NCBI GenBank assembly: GCA_037954665.1
Contig: JBBMOL010000135.1
Span: 67,001-131,000, forward strand
DNA: 64,000 nucleotides
Direction: 5' to 3'
From: Laguncularia racemosa
Lineage: Eukaryota > Streptophyta > Magnoliopsida > Myrtales > Combretaceae
A model generated the notes under the pieces. That model had not been told where the DNA came from. It worked only from the letters and a program-made list of their open reading frames with translations, and did not search any database. Shown here piece by piece: positions 32,494-45,359 of this stretch (within the stretch, counting starts at the first letter, position 1; each line of letters opens with the position of its first letter). Both the position numbers and the translations under genes were made by a program.

Positions 32494-34326
32494 TATAATG
32501 CCCTAGAACCTCGGGTCGCGCTACAGCTCACCATATATTATTATCACATAAGAACACGTTAAGACTCTAGTCTACTCTACTAATTCTTAATCCTACAATT
32601 CCTATACATCAACATTCAAATATATCTAGTAATTCTAACTTAATATAAAAACATTACAGTTCATCATTTAAACCTTGAAACCAATTTAGCATAAATTCAT
32701 AATCAACAACTAATGTAGCGGAAGTCTATAAAACCTCTAAGTTACTAACCATCATATATTACTAAATATTACATCCAAATAACAAAGTTCTTCATAATTT
32801 CCAATCTCCATAGTAATAATGATAACCATCTTCTCATTCTCTTTGTGTTTCACCCAATCTTAGGTTATCTTCTAGGTTATCATCTCTCTCAATACTTGTA
32901 TATAAAAAAATATTCCCCGAAGGGTGAGCTAATGCCCAGTATTTATAACACAAACACATACGCATAAATAAACATGAACAGGTATCACATGCATTATACA
33001 GTACTTAAACAGTAACAACCATTTCATGATATTATTTAAGTCCACAAACAACAATAGGGTACTCATGACCTCCTTAACACACTTAAACAATTGGAACATG
33101 AATTAGTGATGGGAATTGTCATTACGGGCCCTACACCTATGATCCCTTAACCCTTAAACTTGGTGATGGGAACTACTATTATAGGCTCCATACCCATGAG
33201 CCCTTAATCCAATTAAACTTGGTGATGTGAACTGCCATTACAGGCCCCATACCCATGATCACTTAAACCACTTAAACTTGATGATGGGAACTACCACTAT
33301 GGGCCTTACACCCATGATCACGATGAGAACTACTACTACGAGCCCCGCACCCATGATCACTTAAACACTTAAACCTTAAATCAACTCAGATCATTTCCAA
33401 GCACAACTTTAGTAAGGATAACGTCACATAACGACATTTAGGGTGCTCCCTAGGGATCTGCCACTATAGGCCTCTAGGCCAAGCGAAGCACAAATAGTAT
33501 ACACTTAAACACTTAATCAGATTTATACTTAATCCATGTCAATAATATATTCTAACTTAAGCAAACACAAGAAACACATAAGTTACACATACCTCAAATC
33601 CTAACCTTAAGCACATTTAGTCCTGAACTCAAGCTAAGCTGAAATCTATACAACATCAATACATCCTTCTTAGTATTAATCTAAAAATAGTATAATCCCT
33701 TAATTTCTCTTAATCTATTAGGTTATCTAAAGTCTTACTAACTATCTAGGTTTCATGGAAATTAGTTTAATTAGAAGTTAAATAGATAGACAATTAAGTT
33801 ATGTTTCACTCAACACGAGCATGTTGGAGGCCGTGTAGCTCAACACGAGATAATACACGACCTTGTCAAAGGTCATATACCTTTTTGTACGTTTAGGTTT
33901 AGCATGGGCAAGACGCGACCGTATTGGGAAGCTATGTATCTTTCTGTAAAAATCTAGGTTTGACACAATCATGACACGACAGTGTTGAGAGGTCGTGTAT
34001 CTCTTTGGAAGGTTTTACGTTCGACATGGGAGTGACATGACTATGTTAGGAGGTTGTGTACCTCTCAGTACATCTGGGTTTAACATTATCAAAACACGGT
34101 CGTGTTGGGATGCTATGTATCTTAAGTTGTTTTAGGAGCACTTTTCCTTTTATTTGCTGTTTCACTGCATAAAATAGAAAAGGAGGCTCTTTAGGGTAAT
34201 TTGGGGCATTTATACTCTTCATGTGAAATGACCCATTTGCTCCTCATTTTATGTACAATTTTTGTCTCTAGCCTTGGCTTACGTTATAACATCTATAAAT
34301 AAATTATTAAAAATTCGGGTATTACA
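32494..34326 (-). repeat. Gypsy II left (3') LTR
   Basis: Matches 39435-43081 apart from the insert there. It contains two internal repeat fields: about five ~58-bp units with the core GTGATGGGAACT (33107-33370), and about four to five ~60-70-bp units with ACACGACCGTG/GTCGTGTA-type motifs (33815-34125). Ends GGGTATTACA at 34326. Confidence 0.88.
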
Positions 34327-34362
34327 TTCTCTCTTACTTATAAAAACTTTCATCGTGAATAC

Positions 34363-35720
34363 CTAATTTTGGAATATCTCTGGATATTTCTTCCTCATCT
34401 CTTCTTCCAATTCCCATGTCACTTCTCGTTCTGTTTGATTAGTCCATTGCACCTTGACATAGGGGATTGTTCTCCACCTTAGCACCTGTCCTTTAATGTC
34501 CATAATTTTGATGGGTATTTCCATAGACTACAGATTTAGCTTCACATTCAATGGTTCCAAAGCTACTATTTGATCTGGATCAAGTACATACTTCCTTAAC
34601 ATAGATATATGGAATATGTTATGTACTCTAGCTAAACTTAGCAGAAGAGTTAACCTATAAGCCACTGCACCTATTCTTTCCAAGATCTCAAATGGGCCCA
34701 CATACCTTGGGTTTAGTTTTTCTCTCAACCTGAATCTGATTACTCCTTTCATTGGAGAAACCCTTAATAAGACCTTATCTCCCACTTGAAATTCCAAAGG
34801 GTGTCTTCTCTTGTCTACATAGCTCTTTTATCGAGACTAGGCTATCTGTATTCTTTACCCGATCAGTTTCACCTTATCCACTACCTCCTATACTAATTCT
34901 AGTCCCATCATTTGTCTTTCTCCCACTTCATCCCAGTATAGTGGAGATCTGCACCTTCTTCCATAAAGAGCTTCATACAAAGCCATCTAGATGATTGCTT
35001 GATAACTGTTATTATAAGTAAACTCCACTAGAGGTATGTGCTCATTCCAATTCCCTCCAAAATCTAGTGAACATGCTCTGAGAAAATCTTCCAAAATCTA
35101 TATTGTCCTTTAAGATTAACTATCCATTTGAGGGTGGAAAGTCGTGCTGAACTATAGTTTGGCGCCCAATGATTTATGTAAGCTACTCTAGAATCTACTT
35201 ACAGACCTGGTGTCTCTATCATAAGTGATGGTCACTAGCACTCCATGCAATCTAACTATCTCCTGAATGTATATCTAAGCAGTTTCTACAACTTGTATCC
35301 CACTCTAATAGATATAAAATGAGCAGATTTAGTCAACCTATCTACTATTACTCAAATTGAATCCTATTTTTCCTGGTATTCGAGGGGTTGTAATAAAGTC
35401 CATAGTCACATGCTCCCATTTCCATTCTTGTACCAGAAAAGACTAATTCTCTAGCCGATCTCAAATGTTCTATTTTAATTTGCTAACATGTGAGGCATTT
35501 AGCTATATACTCAAATATCTCTCTCTTCATGTTTTTCCACTAGTAGTAACTCTTCAAGTCTTATACATTTTGGTGCTTCCAGGGTGTATTATATAGGTTG
35601 AGTAATGTGTCTCTTTCATTATATCTCTCTTCAATTCTGCGTCCTTTGGCACACATAATCTCATTTTATATTTCAAGATCCCCTCTACATCCAAGTTAAA
35701 TTCCAAAGCCTTGCCCTATT
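34363..35720 (-). pseudogene. Gypsy II integrase with chromodomain, broken
   Basis: The minus strand ends in a chromodomain at about 34530-34363 (YVKVQWTNQTEREVTWELEE then KKYPEIFQN and TAG). Before it, 34797-34528 shows MEFQVGDKVLLRVSPMKGV and YVGPFEILERIGAVAYRL, hallmarks of Tekay/Del chromoviruses. The core is readable around 35430-34990 (EWKWEHVTMDF, YDRDTR, NNSYQA, EALYGRRCRSP), with both Asp present. The Glu region (about 35130) is hit by stops. Dead copy. Confidence 0.87.
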
Positions 35721-35749
35721 CTATTCTGCTCTTGTTCTCTTAAATGTCT

Positions 35750-37140
35750 TCTTTATCTTCTATTTGACCAGCTTTAATTCTATCCATTATGGTTGGTTGT
35801 ATTCTTACAATAGATATTTTTGCTCCAACTTCTTGTGTTAAGATCTCCAATTCCAATTTGCCCATATCTTCTAATAGCTCTTTCTATGAAGTGATGAGGT
35901 GGCTACATTACCTTGTTTCTTTATACTAAAGGCATCTGCTACCATATTAGCCTTTCTTAGATGGTATTGTATCTTTAGGTGATAATTTTTTATTAGTTCT
36001 AACCATCTTCTTTATCTCATATTTAGCTCTTTCTATGTGAAGATATACTTTAGGCTCATGTGATCAGTAAAGATCCCACACTTCTCTCCATATAAATAAT
36101 GTCTCAATAACTTCAAGGCTAGTACCATAACCGTTAACTCTAAGTCATGAGTTGGGTAATTCTTCTCATAAAACTTAGTTAGTGGGATGCATAAGCTATT
36201 ACTTGACCGCCTTGCGTTAACACATACCCTAAACCTTGAATTGAGGCATCATTATACACTATAAATTCTTCTCCACTCTTCGGTAATGTCAAAACTGGCA
36301 TTGACACAAGTTTCTCTTTGAGCATCTGAAAGTTAGCTTCACATTTGTCATCCCACTCAAATCTTACATTCTTTTGTGTCGGTCTGGTCAGAGGAGTTGC
36401 TATTTTGGAAAATCCCTCTACAAATCTCCTATAGTAGCCTACCAAACCCAAGAAGCTTCTTACCTCTATAACTATCTTTGGTTTATGCCAATCCACTACT
36501 GCTCTCACTTTTTCAAGGTCTACAGATATCCCATCTTTATTAACCACATGACCTAATAAAACTAGTTTCATCCTGAATTCACATTTACTGAACTTGGCAT
36601 ACAACTTTTCTTCTTGTAACCTGCTTAGTACTAGTTTTAAGTACTCTTCATGCTCTTCAGTACTTTTGGAGTATATCAGGATATCGTCTATGAAGGCGAT
36701 TACAAACTTATCCAGAAAATCCTTGAATACTATATTCATTAAGTCCATAAATGTAAGTGGTGCATTCATTAGTCCAAAGAGCATCACAAAAAACTCATAA
36801 TACCCACATCTGGTCCTGAATGTTGTCTTTTAAATGTCTTCTTCTTAATCCTTAATTGATGGTAGCCTAATCTTAGATCTACTTTTGAGAACACCTAAGC
36901 TCCATGCAGTTGGTTAAATAGGTCATCCATCTTAGGAAGAGGATATTTATTCTTGATAGTGACCTTGTTTAACTTTCTATAGTCTATATAAAGTCTCATG
37001 CTTCTATCTTTCTTCTTCACAAACAAGATTGGTGCACCCTAAGGAGATACACTAGGTCTTATGAAACTCTTATCATATAGCTCCTGTAACTATTTCCTTA
37101 GTTCTTCCAATTCTATCGGTGCTATCCTATAGACTGGTTT
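35750..37140 (-). pseudogene. Gypsy II reverse transcriptase and RNase H, broken
   Basis: The RT opening is near 37120-36850 (RPSVSPQGAPILFVKKKD, then VDLRLGYHQLR with the first Asp). 36787-36179 is one long open frame with FGLMNAPLTFMDLMN, FIDDILIYSKS (catalytic DD), LGHVVNKDGIS, VRSFLGLVGYYRRFVEGFSK and LTRPTQK, running into RNase H (VYNDAS, catalytic Asp, then QVIAYAS). This 202-codon frame is the best preserved gypsy segment of the window. Stops occur on both sides. Confidence 0.9.
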
Positions 37141-37309
37141 TTATATGGGTATCGTACGCTGTACTAAGTTAATGTTAAATTCTATCTTCGTAGCTAAGGG
37201 TAAACCAGGAAGATCTTTTGCAAACACTTTAGGAAACTCCCTCACTACAGATACCCCTTCCATCTTAGCTTCTTCACTAGTTTCAATAGATACAGTTGCT
37301 AGCACACTC

Positions 37310-37760
37310 TTTCCCTACATCTCATAAGTGGGCAATCTAGTGGGTCTCTACACTTCTAGTTTATATTCAAAGCATTCCTCCACTAGTACATTAAACTATA
37401 CCACTATGTTGTGACAGTTAATGGTGATATGATATCCTGACAACCAGTTGACACCCAAAATATATCAAACTCTATCATCTCTAATATTACGAGGTTTCTT
37501 GGCATCACCCTACCTTACCCTGTATCTCTATTCTAACTCCTCTATATATTCTACTTATCTTTCCTCTTACTCCCAAAGGAGTATTAACAACTAGACAGTC
37601 ATTCATGTTCTCATTATCTAATGCACATGTATATACAAAATTCTCAGATACTTAAGATACAGATGCACCAGTATCAAATAGTACGTATGTATTGTAGGAG
37701 TGTACTAGAAGTATAGCTACAATGTTGTCTATGTTAAAGATGTCCTAGCATTGCTGTTGG
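37310..37760 (-). pseudogene. Gypsy II protease, broken
   Basis: The minus strand near 37700-37650 reads YVLFDTGASVS then a stop, so the catalytic DTGA is kept but the frame is not. The later strand (WLSGYH region, about 37440) is barely readable. Confidence 0.7.
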
Positions 37761-37859
37761 TGGATAGCAAACACCCTAGTAGGAACTCTTTGTCTAAGAC
37801 CCCCTACCTATAGTTTACCACCCTATCCCTTTACTAGAGGTTTGGCTACTTATTGAGCT

Positions 37860-38979
37860 GAGCTTGCTTGATTTCTTATTTGTCCCTAAGGACAGTTAAC
37901 TGCTTTGTGTCCCCTCTACTTACAAAAATGATAGAAAATTAAGGGAACTGACCTCTTGATGCAATGTCTACTAATATATCCTATCTTTCCACAGGAGAAG
38001 CATGCCTCATCTAGCCATCTACACTCTTTTAGCTCATAAGGCCCATAGCATCTAGTACATTTAACAAGCGGGCCTGCTGTAGGAAGTGTTAAAGGCACTT
38101 GTCCAATTTGTTAAGGAGGAGTTGCAACACTCTATGTTCTACCCTGTTGCACATAGTGTCTTTTGCCCTTGTCTTGCTCCATTCCACTTAAGGCAGATCT
38201 TTTTTCCAGAGCTATTGCTACTTCGTGGCTCCTTTATTCCTCTATACTTTTTCTACTCTACTTAAGGTACTTGGCCTTATCAACCATTTCAACATAGGTA
38301 TTTAGCTAAAAGGCCCTAAATACAGTTGTAGGTCTAAATCTAAGCCTCTCAGAAATCTCTTAGCTTGGGACCTATCGTCACTACGTATATTCTTAAGAAG
38401 GAATTGGATGAAACGGTTCAACTCTGCCTCATATTCTTTAATTGTTCTGTCCCTTTGTTCATAGTTATAGTATTTGTTTTTCATCCTATTTCTAGAGCTG
38501 CTGGGGAAGTACCTCTAATAAAACAGCTCCTTAAATACGTTCTAATTCATGCATTCCCCTACAAGTCTAGGAACCGAGGCTCACCATTTTACTACAGTTC
38601 CCTTCAACATGAATGCAACATAATTGACCTTCCTATCTTCTAATATTTGAAAGACAACAAAGGTCTTCTCCTTTTCTTGTACCCAATCTTCAGCTTCAAT
38701 TAGGTCATCTACTCTTAGGTTGAATTCTTTGGCTACCTTGATGAACCTATCAAAGTTGATGAGTTCATTGATAATTCTACACTGTAGGAGATTGGGGGCT
38801 TGTTGTTGTTGTGTTAATAGCTCCACCAAATGATTCACGGTTTGCAATAGTTAGATTGTCTCTTTAGCCATCTGGTGTCTTTCCCCATATGGTTGCTAAC
38901 CTCAATTATTCCTTTCATTAAGGTCACCACATCTAGCACCCCTTCTAGCTCCTGATCCGGCAATTCTTCTTGAAGGCAT
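37860..38979 (-). pseudogene. Gypsy II gag, broken
   Basis: A plausible start ATG at 38977-38979 gives MPSRRIAGSGARRGARCG. Blocks: helical region (38847-38581) with NFDRFIKVAKEFNLRVDD, Retrotrans_gag (38484-38302) with TIKEYEAELNRF, and the zinc-binding C-terminus (38098-37916) with CTRCYGPYELKEC and CFSCGKIGYISRHC. Several in-frame stops. Confidence 0.82.
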
Positions 38980-39415
38980 TCTATTTAAGATGAGATAACC
39001 GAATGTACTTAGGTGAGTATCAGTTAATGTTATAATCATGTCATGTAGGTATATACATATATACCTCTATACATAATGTACACTCATATATATAACTTAA
39101 CAATTAGAATAAATGAAAATAAAATAGCAATACAATAAAATAAATTACTGAATAAATAATGTCCTATATTTTCTCACTATCTTCATGTCTCACCTTCTTA
39201 CACATCAAATACTAAATTTTTCTAAAGATCATATCTTATGCTCTACTATTTGAAACTTATGTCTAATAATCAATACTTAATTTTCTAAGGATCAACAAGC
39301 CTAAGTTCTTTAAGATCATCGACCAGTGCCCTCTAGATCAAAACCTAATTCCTCAAAGATCATCAACCTATTCTCTATAGATCTAAACTTAAGTCCTTAA
39401 AGATCATAAACTTAG

Positions 39416-39427
39416 GCTTTAATAGCA
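39416..39427 (-). other. Gypsy II primer-binding site, decayed
   Basis: The minus strand reads TGCTATTAAAGC at the position where gypsy III has TGGTATTAGAGC. It is a mutated initiator-Met-type site, separated by a short spacer from the LTR start at 39435. Confidence 0.6.
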
Positions 39428-39434
39428 CCTTAAC

Positions 39435-42400
39435 TGTAATGCTGTAGAACCTTAAGCCATGCTATTACTCGCCTTGTGTCCTTATCACACAAGAACACAT
39501 TAAGGCTCTGGTCTACTTTGGTATCTCTTAATCCAGAAATTCTTATAAATCAACACTCAAATATATTTAGTACTTCTAACTTAATATAAAAACATTACAG
39601 TTCATCATTTAAACCTTGAAACCAATTTAGCATAAATCCATAATCAATAACTAATGCAGTAGAAGTCTATAAACCTTTAAGTTACTATCCTTCATATAGT
39701 GCTAACTATTACATCCAAATAACAAAGTTCTTCATAATTTCTAATTGCCATAGTAATAATGATAACCATCTTCTCCTTCTCTTTGTGGTTCACCCAATCC
39801 CAAGTTATCTTCTAGGTTATCATCTCCCTTAATACTTGTATCTAAAAATAATATTTCCCGAAGGGTGAGCTAATGCCCAGTATGTATAACATAAACACAC
39901 ACGCATGAACAAGCATAAACATGTATCACATGCATTATGCATACTTAAATAGCAACAACCATTTCATGATATTATTTAAGCCTACAAACAACAACAAAGT
40001 ACTCAAGACCCTCTTAACACACTTAAACAATTGGAACATGAATTGGTAATGGGAACTGCCACTACGAGCCCTACACCCATGATCTCTTAACCCTTAAACT
40101 TGGTGATGGGAACTGTCATTACGGGCCCCACACCCATGAACCCTAAATCCACTTAAACTTGGTGATGAAAACTACCACAACGGGCCTTACACCCATGATC
40201 ACTTAAACACTTAAACTTTGTGACGAGAACTGCCACTACGAGCCCCATACCTATGATCACTTAAACACTTATACCTCAAACTAACCTAGATCATTTCCAA
40301 ACACAACTCCACTAGAGGCAACGCCACATAAGGATCATTAGGGTGCTCTTTAGGGATCTACCACTACAAGCCCTTAGGCTAAGCTAAGCATAAACAATAT
40401 ACACTTAAATACTTAATTAGTCTTGTACTTAATTCATTTCAATAATATATTCTAACTTAAGAAAACACAAGAAAAACATAAGTTACACGTACCTTGAATC
40501 TTAGCCTTAAGCATGTCTGCTCTTAAACTTAAGCTAAGCTGAAATCTGTACAACATCAATACATCCTTCTTAATACTAATCTAAAAATAGTATAATCCTC
40601 AACATGGCCATTTTGGAGGCCATATAGCTCAACACAGGATAATACATGACCGTGTCAAAGGTCGTGTGCCTTTATGTAAGGTTTAAGTTTAGCACGGGCA
40701 AGACACGACAGCGTTGGGAGGCCATGTATCTTTCTGTAAAAATCTGGGTTTGACACAATCATGACATAACTGTGTTAGGAGGTCATGTATCTCTTTGGAA
40801 GGTTTTACGTTTAACATGGGAGTGACACAACTATGTTGGGAGGTCGTGTACTGATAGAGCCATTTTATACTCAATCCTTATAGCATAAATGGTCTTAATT
40901 TACTATTGATTTTATAGAATTCATAAGGAAATGGTACTTAATTCTATTATGGTGATAAATCAGGTTAAATGGAGTCAAGGATGCTAATTCAAGAAAATTA
41001 GAGAAGTCATCTACATCTTGGATCAAGACAAGGAATTACACCATCGGAGGAAAGTACATGGGCGTGTAATTGAAGTACACGGTCGTGTACTTGGTTTTGA
41101 ATCAACAGGAAGATACACGGTTGAAGTACACGGCCGTGTATCTGTCTAGGAGGAACCACAGTTTGAGGCACGGCCAAGGTGCAAACCGTGTTACACACTG
41201 CACAAGAAGGCGACAATGTGGACTTTCAACAGAAAGAGACACGGCTTAGGGCACGGCCGTAGTGGCAACCGTGGGAGAAACCGTGCTTGAAGTCGTGGTG
41301 GAAGCTAGACGTGCCAAGGAGAAGACTTGTTGATTATGCACAGAGGAAGGCACGGCCTAAGATTTAGCCGTGGTGAAGACCGTGCTACACACTGGACACG
41401 AAAGATGATACGTGAATTATGCACAGAGGAAGGCACGGCTTGACCCACGGCCGTGTGGTAGGGCGTACCAGGCAGACGAAGATTCACTTCTCGAAATCTA
41501 CTTGGAAAAGGAAAGATATTTTCGTATCTTGCTAGCAAAAGATCACATGCCATCCCTCTAACAATATAAATAGAACCAACCCTAGAGGGTGAGGACAACT
41601 TTTGAATCTTTTAATCTGGAATCTTTGGATTATCTTGGAGGCAGAGCAGGCAACCGGGTTCATCATGTCTCTACTTTTTATTTTCGTTTTGTTGATGAAC
41701 ATGAGTAGCTAAGCTACTTTTTTAGCCAAAGGGTCATAGATGTTTAATTCTCCACGAATTGTGAGGTCTAATTGACTTGTATTTAATCTATTCATTGTTT
41801 TCGGATATTCATATATCTTCTGATCGTTTTGTCATTATTATCTTTGTTGATTGGTATGAATAGAGCTCTTCTACTCAATTAGCAAGTTAATATATTGTCA
41901 ACTAGCACGTCAAATCCGTAATTGTTTGATTGTTCTAGTCTCAGTGACACAATAACATGTTTGATTATAAAATAGATGATTGAATTCATGTTATGGAGGT
42001 GTGTGATCATGTTTAAATAGGTTATCTTATAATCTACTGGCATGAATTGGTGGTCTCTCTAGTTTTTAATGCTATTGGTAGATTAAATCCTAAGCGCTTG
42101 TTTGGGGTTGTCTTATCGATAAGAGAAATAATCAAAGAGCTTCTCTTGGTTATCGAGGAAGTACGGAGAGATAGGTTGTTAGAGCTTGTTAATAACCATA
42201 ACCAGTTTATCTAGGAATAAGAATAGAAAACATTTGCATCGATGATCAATTCCTTGAATTAAACTATCTTGATTCCTTTGGCTAGGCTTTTATCAATATA
42301 CGATTCTATTATCTTGCTTCGACTTTATTTTGATTCATAAACAAAACCCCCCCTCGTTTTCTTTTCATCTTTATGCCCTTTGAATAGAAATATCTTTAAC

Positions 42401-43081
42401 CAATCCCTGTGGATTCGACCCTACTCACCACTATATGCAAATCATATAATTGTCTAAGAGTAGGTTTTATTTTTGTTGGATTCGACACCCATCATGTACC
42501 TCTCAGTACATTTGGGTTTAACACGATCGAAACACAGCCATGTATCTCTCGATAAAGTCTTACGAACCTTGATTCCTCTATACCAATTCATCCTAATCTC
42601 ATTTCTTTTTGTTCTTAGGTTTAATTTGACCCTAAAACATGTATTTTCTAATCAATTTACATAAGTTAGATTACTTACATCAAAATTTCTACGAATCGAG
42701 TCCTTGATCGGTGAATTTCCTTGTTCTTCACGTTCCCTCTTCAATCTAATTCTCATGAAATCATGTAGCAATAACTCATTTCAACCTCGATTCTAAATTC
42801 ATGACTATTTTGTAAATCATAAAAATCCTTACCTCATATGATTGGATTGGACATCGACGGATTCCTTTAGTAGCCTTAGGGTCATTTTGCAAGCATTTTT
42901 CCTTTTGTTTGTTGTATCACTGCATAAAACGACAAAGGAGGCTCTTTAGGTTGACTTAGGGAATTTATACTTTTCGCGTAAAATGACCCATTTGTCCCTC
43001 ATTTTACATACAATTTCTATCCTTAGCCATGGCTTACGTTATAACATCTATTAATAAATTATTAAAATTTCTGGCATTACA
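39435..43081 (-). repeat. Gypsy II right (5') LTR, interrupted
   Basis: Starts TGTAATGCTGTAGAACC and ends CTGGCATTACA. The two halves (39435-40851 and 42495-43081) align with 32494-34326. The 40852-42494 insert is absent from the left LTR. It carries the same ~58-bp repeat field (about 40045-40262) and the same CGTGTA-type repeat field as the left copy. Confidence 0.88.
40852..42494 (+). mobile_element. Solo LTR (Athila/Tat-like), 1,643 bp, with TGTAC duplication
   Basis: Starts TGATAGAGCC and ends ACACCCATCA (TG...CA). It is flanked by TGTAC at 40847-40851 and TGTAC at 42495-42499, a perfect 5-bp target-site duplication. It interrupts an LTR whose intact version is seen on the left of gypsy II. 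No internal genes, PBS or second LTR, so it is read as a solo LTR left by recombination. A TATA box TATAAATA at 41565-41572 gives plus orientation. The 3' end contains CCCTGTGGATTCGACCC, a phrase common in Athila/Tat LTR ends. The first 600 bp is full of CACGGCCGTG-type palindromes. Confidence 0.88.
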
Positions 43082-43905
43082 GCACATATCCTAAGTCTAC
43101 TCAAATCATCTCCATTAGGGACAACATCGCATATCGATCATCAAGGTACTACCCTAAGAACACCGACCCTCACTCCCAGCCAAACACAATCACATGTACA
43201 ACCAATCATATTTAGTTACAATAACATTTAATCTACATACATTTCTAAACTAACAAGCATAAACAGCAAACATGGTATGCACATACCTTAATATCCAATA
43301 GCTAGTATTTATAAAAAAATATATATCTAATAGCTAGTCTCCTCACACTTTTATAGTCTCATAGTTTCTCAAACCTATACACATTCACAACTATATACAC
43401 TTAAATTTACAAGTGAACGAAATAGAATGAATTAGTGAGTGTCTTGAATCAACACAGTCGTGTGGAAGGCCGTGTAAAGGGACATGGGTCAGAATACAGT
43501 CTTGCCCATGGTCGTGTATCTTTCTATGCATATATGTTGATTAAGCATGCCTAAGTACACAATCATGTATTTGGCTGAGTACTTCAGCATAGTTAAATAC
43601 ACAGTCGTATATAGTAGCTATATACTTTTATGTGAATTTATGCATTTTGACAAGCCCAAGTACACGAGCGTATCAAGTGACTATATACCTGTTTGTAAAC
43701 ATTTACATTTTAGCGTGGGTAGGTATACGGGTGTGTACCTAGCCATGTAGGTTGTTTTTCCATTATGAACTCCTTTTTCTAATTCGCTAATTGCACCCTC
43801 AATTCGAATCCTATGAATCTAAGTCTCATTGATTGATAATTGAGCTATTCCTAACACATTACAAGGGGATTTTTTACTTACTTGTTCTAGATTGCGATTT
43901 AGATT
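43082..43905 (-). repeat. Gypsy III left (3') LTR, inner part, truncated
   Basis: Resumes the gypsy III LTR after gypsy II and aligns with about 49420-50181, including GAATGAATTAGTGAGTGTC and GAACTCCTTTTTCTAATTCG. It stops at about 43905, where integrase coding sequence (VKIQWNR on the minus strand) is joined directly. It lacks about 390 bp present at the end of the right LTR. Confidence 0.82.
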
Positions 43906-43911
43906 CTCAGA

Positions 43912-45300
43912 TCATCTATTCCATTGTATCTTGACATATTTGATAACCCGTTTTCTTAGAATCTATTCCTTAGTGTCCACGATCTTGACAAATTTCTCCT
44001 TTGTTGTGAGATTTGTCTACACCTACAAAGGTTCCAGTGTAGTGATTTAGTCCAGGTTAGGTACATACTTCCTTAGTATAAAGATATGGAATACATCATG
44101 TACCCTAGCTAGATTTGGTTGTAACACCAGTCTGTATCTTTCTAGGACTTCAAAGGGTCCCACATTTCTAAGGTTCAATTTCCCTTTTAATCCAAATCTT
44201 ACCACTTCTTTTATAAGTGAGACCTTCAGCAAAACATAGTCTCCCATTTGGAACTCCAATGGGTGTCATCTCTTATTTTCATAGGACTTTTAACAGCTTT
44301 AGGCAGACTGCATCCTCTGCTTAATCAACTTGACTTTATCCATCGTATCTGTAGTAGATTAGGTCCCAACACTTGTTTTTCACTCATCCTAATGCAAAGT
44401 TAACCGATACTTTCTCCCATATGATGCTTTAAATACTACCATTTGGATAGCAGCTTAATAGCTATTGTTGTAAGCAAACTCTACTAAGGGCAAGTGTTCA
44501 TCCCAATTTCCACCAAGATCTAATGTACATGCTTTCAACATCTCTTCTAATATCTAAATAATTCGCTCTGATTAGCTATCCATTTGTAGTTGAAAAGTTG
44601 TACTGAATTGTAACTTTATCCCTAACACCTTGTACAAACTATTCTAAAATCTCCCCATAAATCTAGTATTCTTATCTAATACTATTGAGACTAGTATTCT
44701 ATGTAACCTCACGATCTCTTTGATATATATTTATGCTAACTTCTCAAGTTTATATCTAGTGCCTATAGGTATAAAGTGAGCATATTTTGTAAATCGATTT
44801 ACAATTACCTAGATAGTGTCCAGCTTAGTCATTGTTTTTGATAATGTCCATAGTCACACACACCCATTTCCACTCTAGTATTGGTAAAGGTTGTAATATG
44901 CCAGTAAGTCTTTAGTGTTCTATCTTTATCTATTGGCATGTCAAGCACTTCGAAACATAATCTGCAATTTCTCTCTTCATGTTCTTCTACCAACAATGGC
45001 ACTTTAAATTCTTATACATTTTGGTACTTCTAAGGTGAACATAGTACTCAGAATAGTGTGTCTCCTCAAGTATCTTATTCTTTATTTTATCTATACTCGG
45101 CATGCACAACTTGTGACCATATCTCAACACTCCCTCTTCATCTTCATTAGATTCTATAGCCTTTCCATCCTTTATTCTTTCTTAATCTCTTGCACCCCTA
45201 CATCATCGGCTTGTGCAACTTTTATTCTATTATTAGTGCAAGCTGTATGCTTAAGTTGGTGAGTCTAACTCTAATCTCCTAAGTCACAATCTCCAAGTCT
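43912..45300 (-). pseudogene. Gypsy III integrase, broken
   Basis: 44259-44047 reads MEFQMGDYVLLKVSLIKEVV and VGPFEVLERY, then FHIFILRKYVPN, the Tekay/Del C-terminal block also seen in gypsy II. The beginning of a chromodomain (KYVKIQWNR) is cut at about 43912. The core between 44300 and 45000 is heavily shifted and stop-ridden; only fragments such as VEMGVCDYGHY are readable. Confidence 0.78.
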
Positions 45301-45359
45301 AATTTCTATATATCTTTTAATATTTTCCTTTGAGTTGTAATCAAAGTCGCTAAGTTACC

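Larger units (their letters stand above)
32494..43081 (-). mobile_element. Gypsy II (Tekay/Del-like) inserted in the gypsy III LTR
   Basis: Left LTR 32494-34326, right LTR 39435-43081 (itself carrying a 1.64-kb insert). Minus-strand gag-pol lies between. Sequence on both sides is continuous gypsy III LTR. The flanks CCATA (32489-32493) and GCACA (43082-43086) may be a decayed 5-bp duplication. The canonical TG at the outer left end has become TA. It is the same lineage as gypsy III, judged by near-identical protein motifs, but with clearly different LTR interiors. Confidence 0.88.

Noticed and set aside
41007..41598. Cys/Ser-rich minus-strand frames in the solo LTR
   Set aside because: Antisense to an LTR with palindromic GC-rich motifs; no domain.
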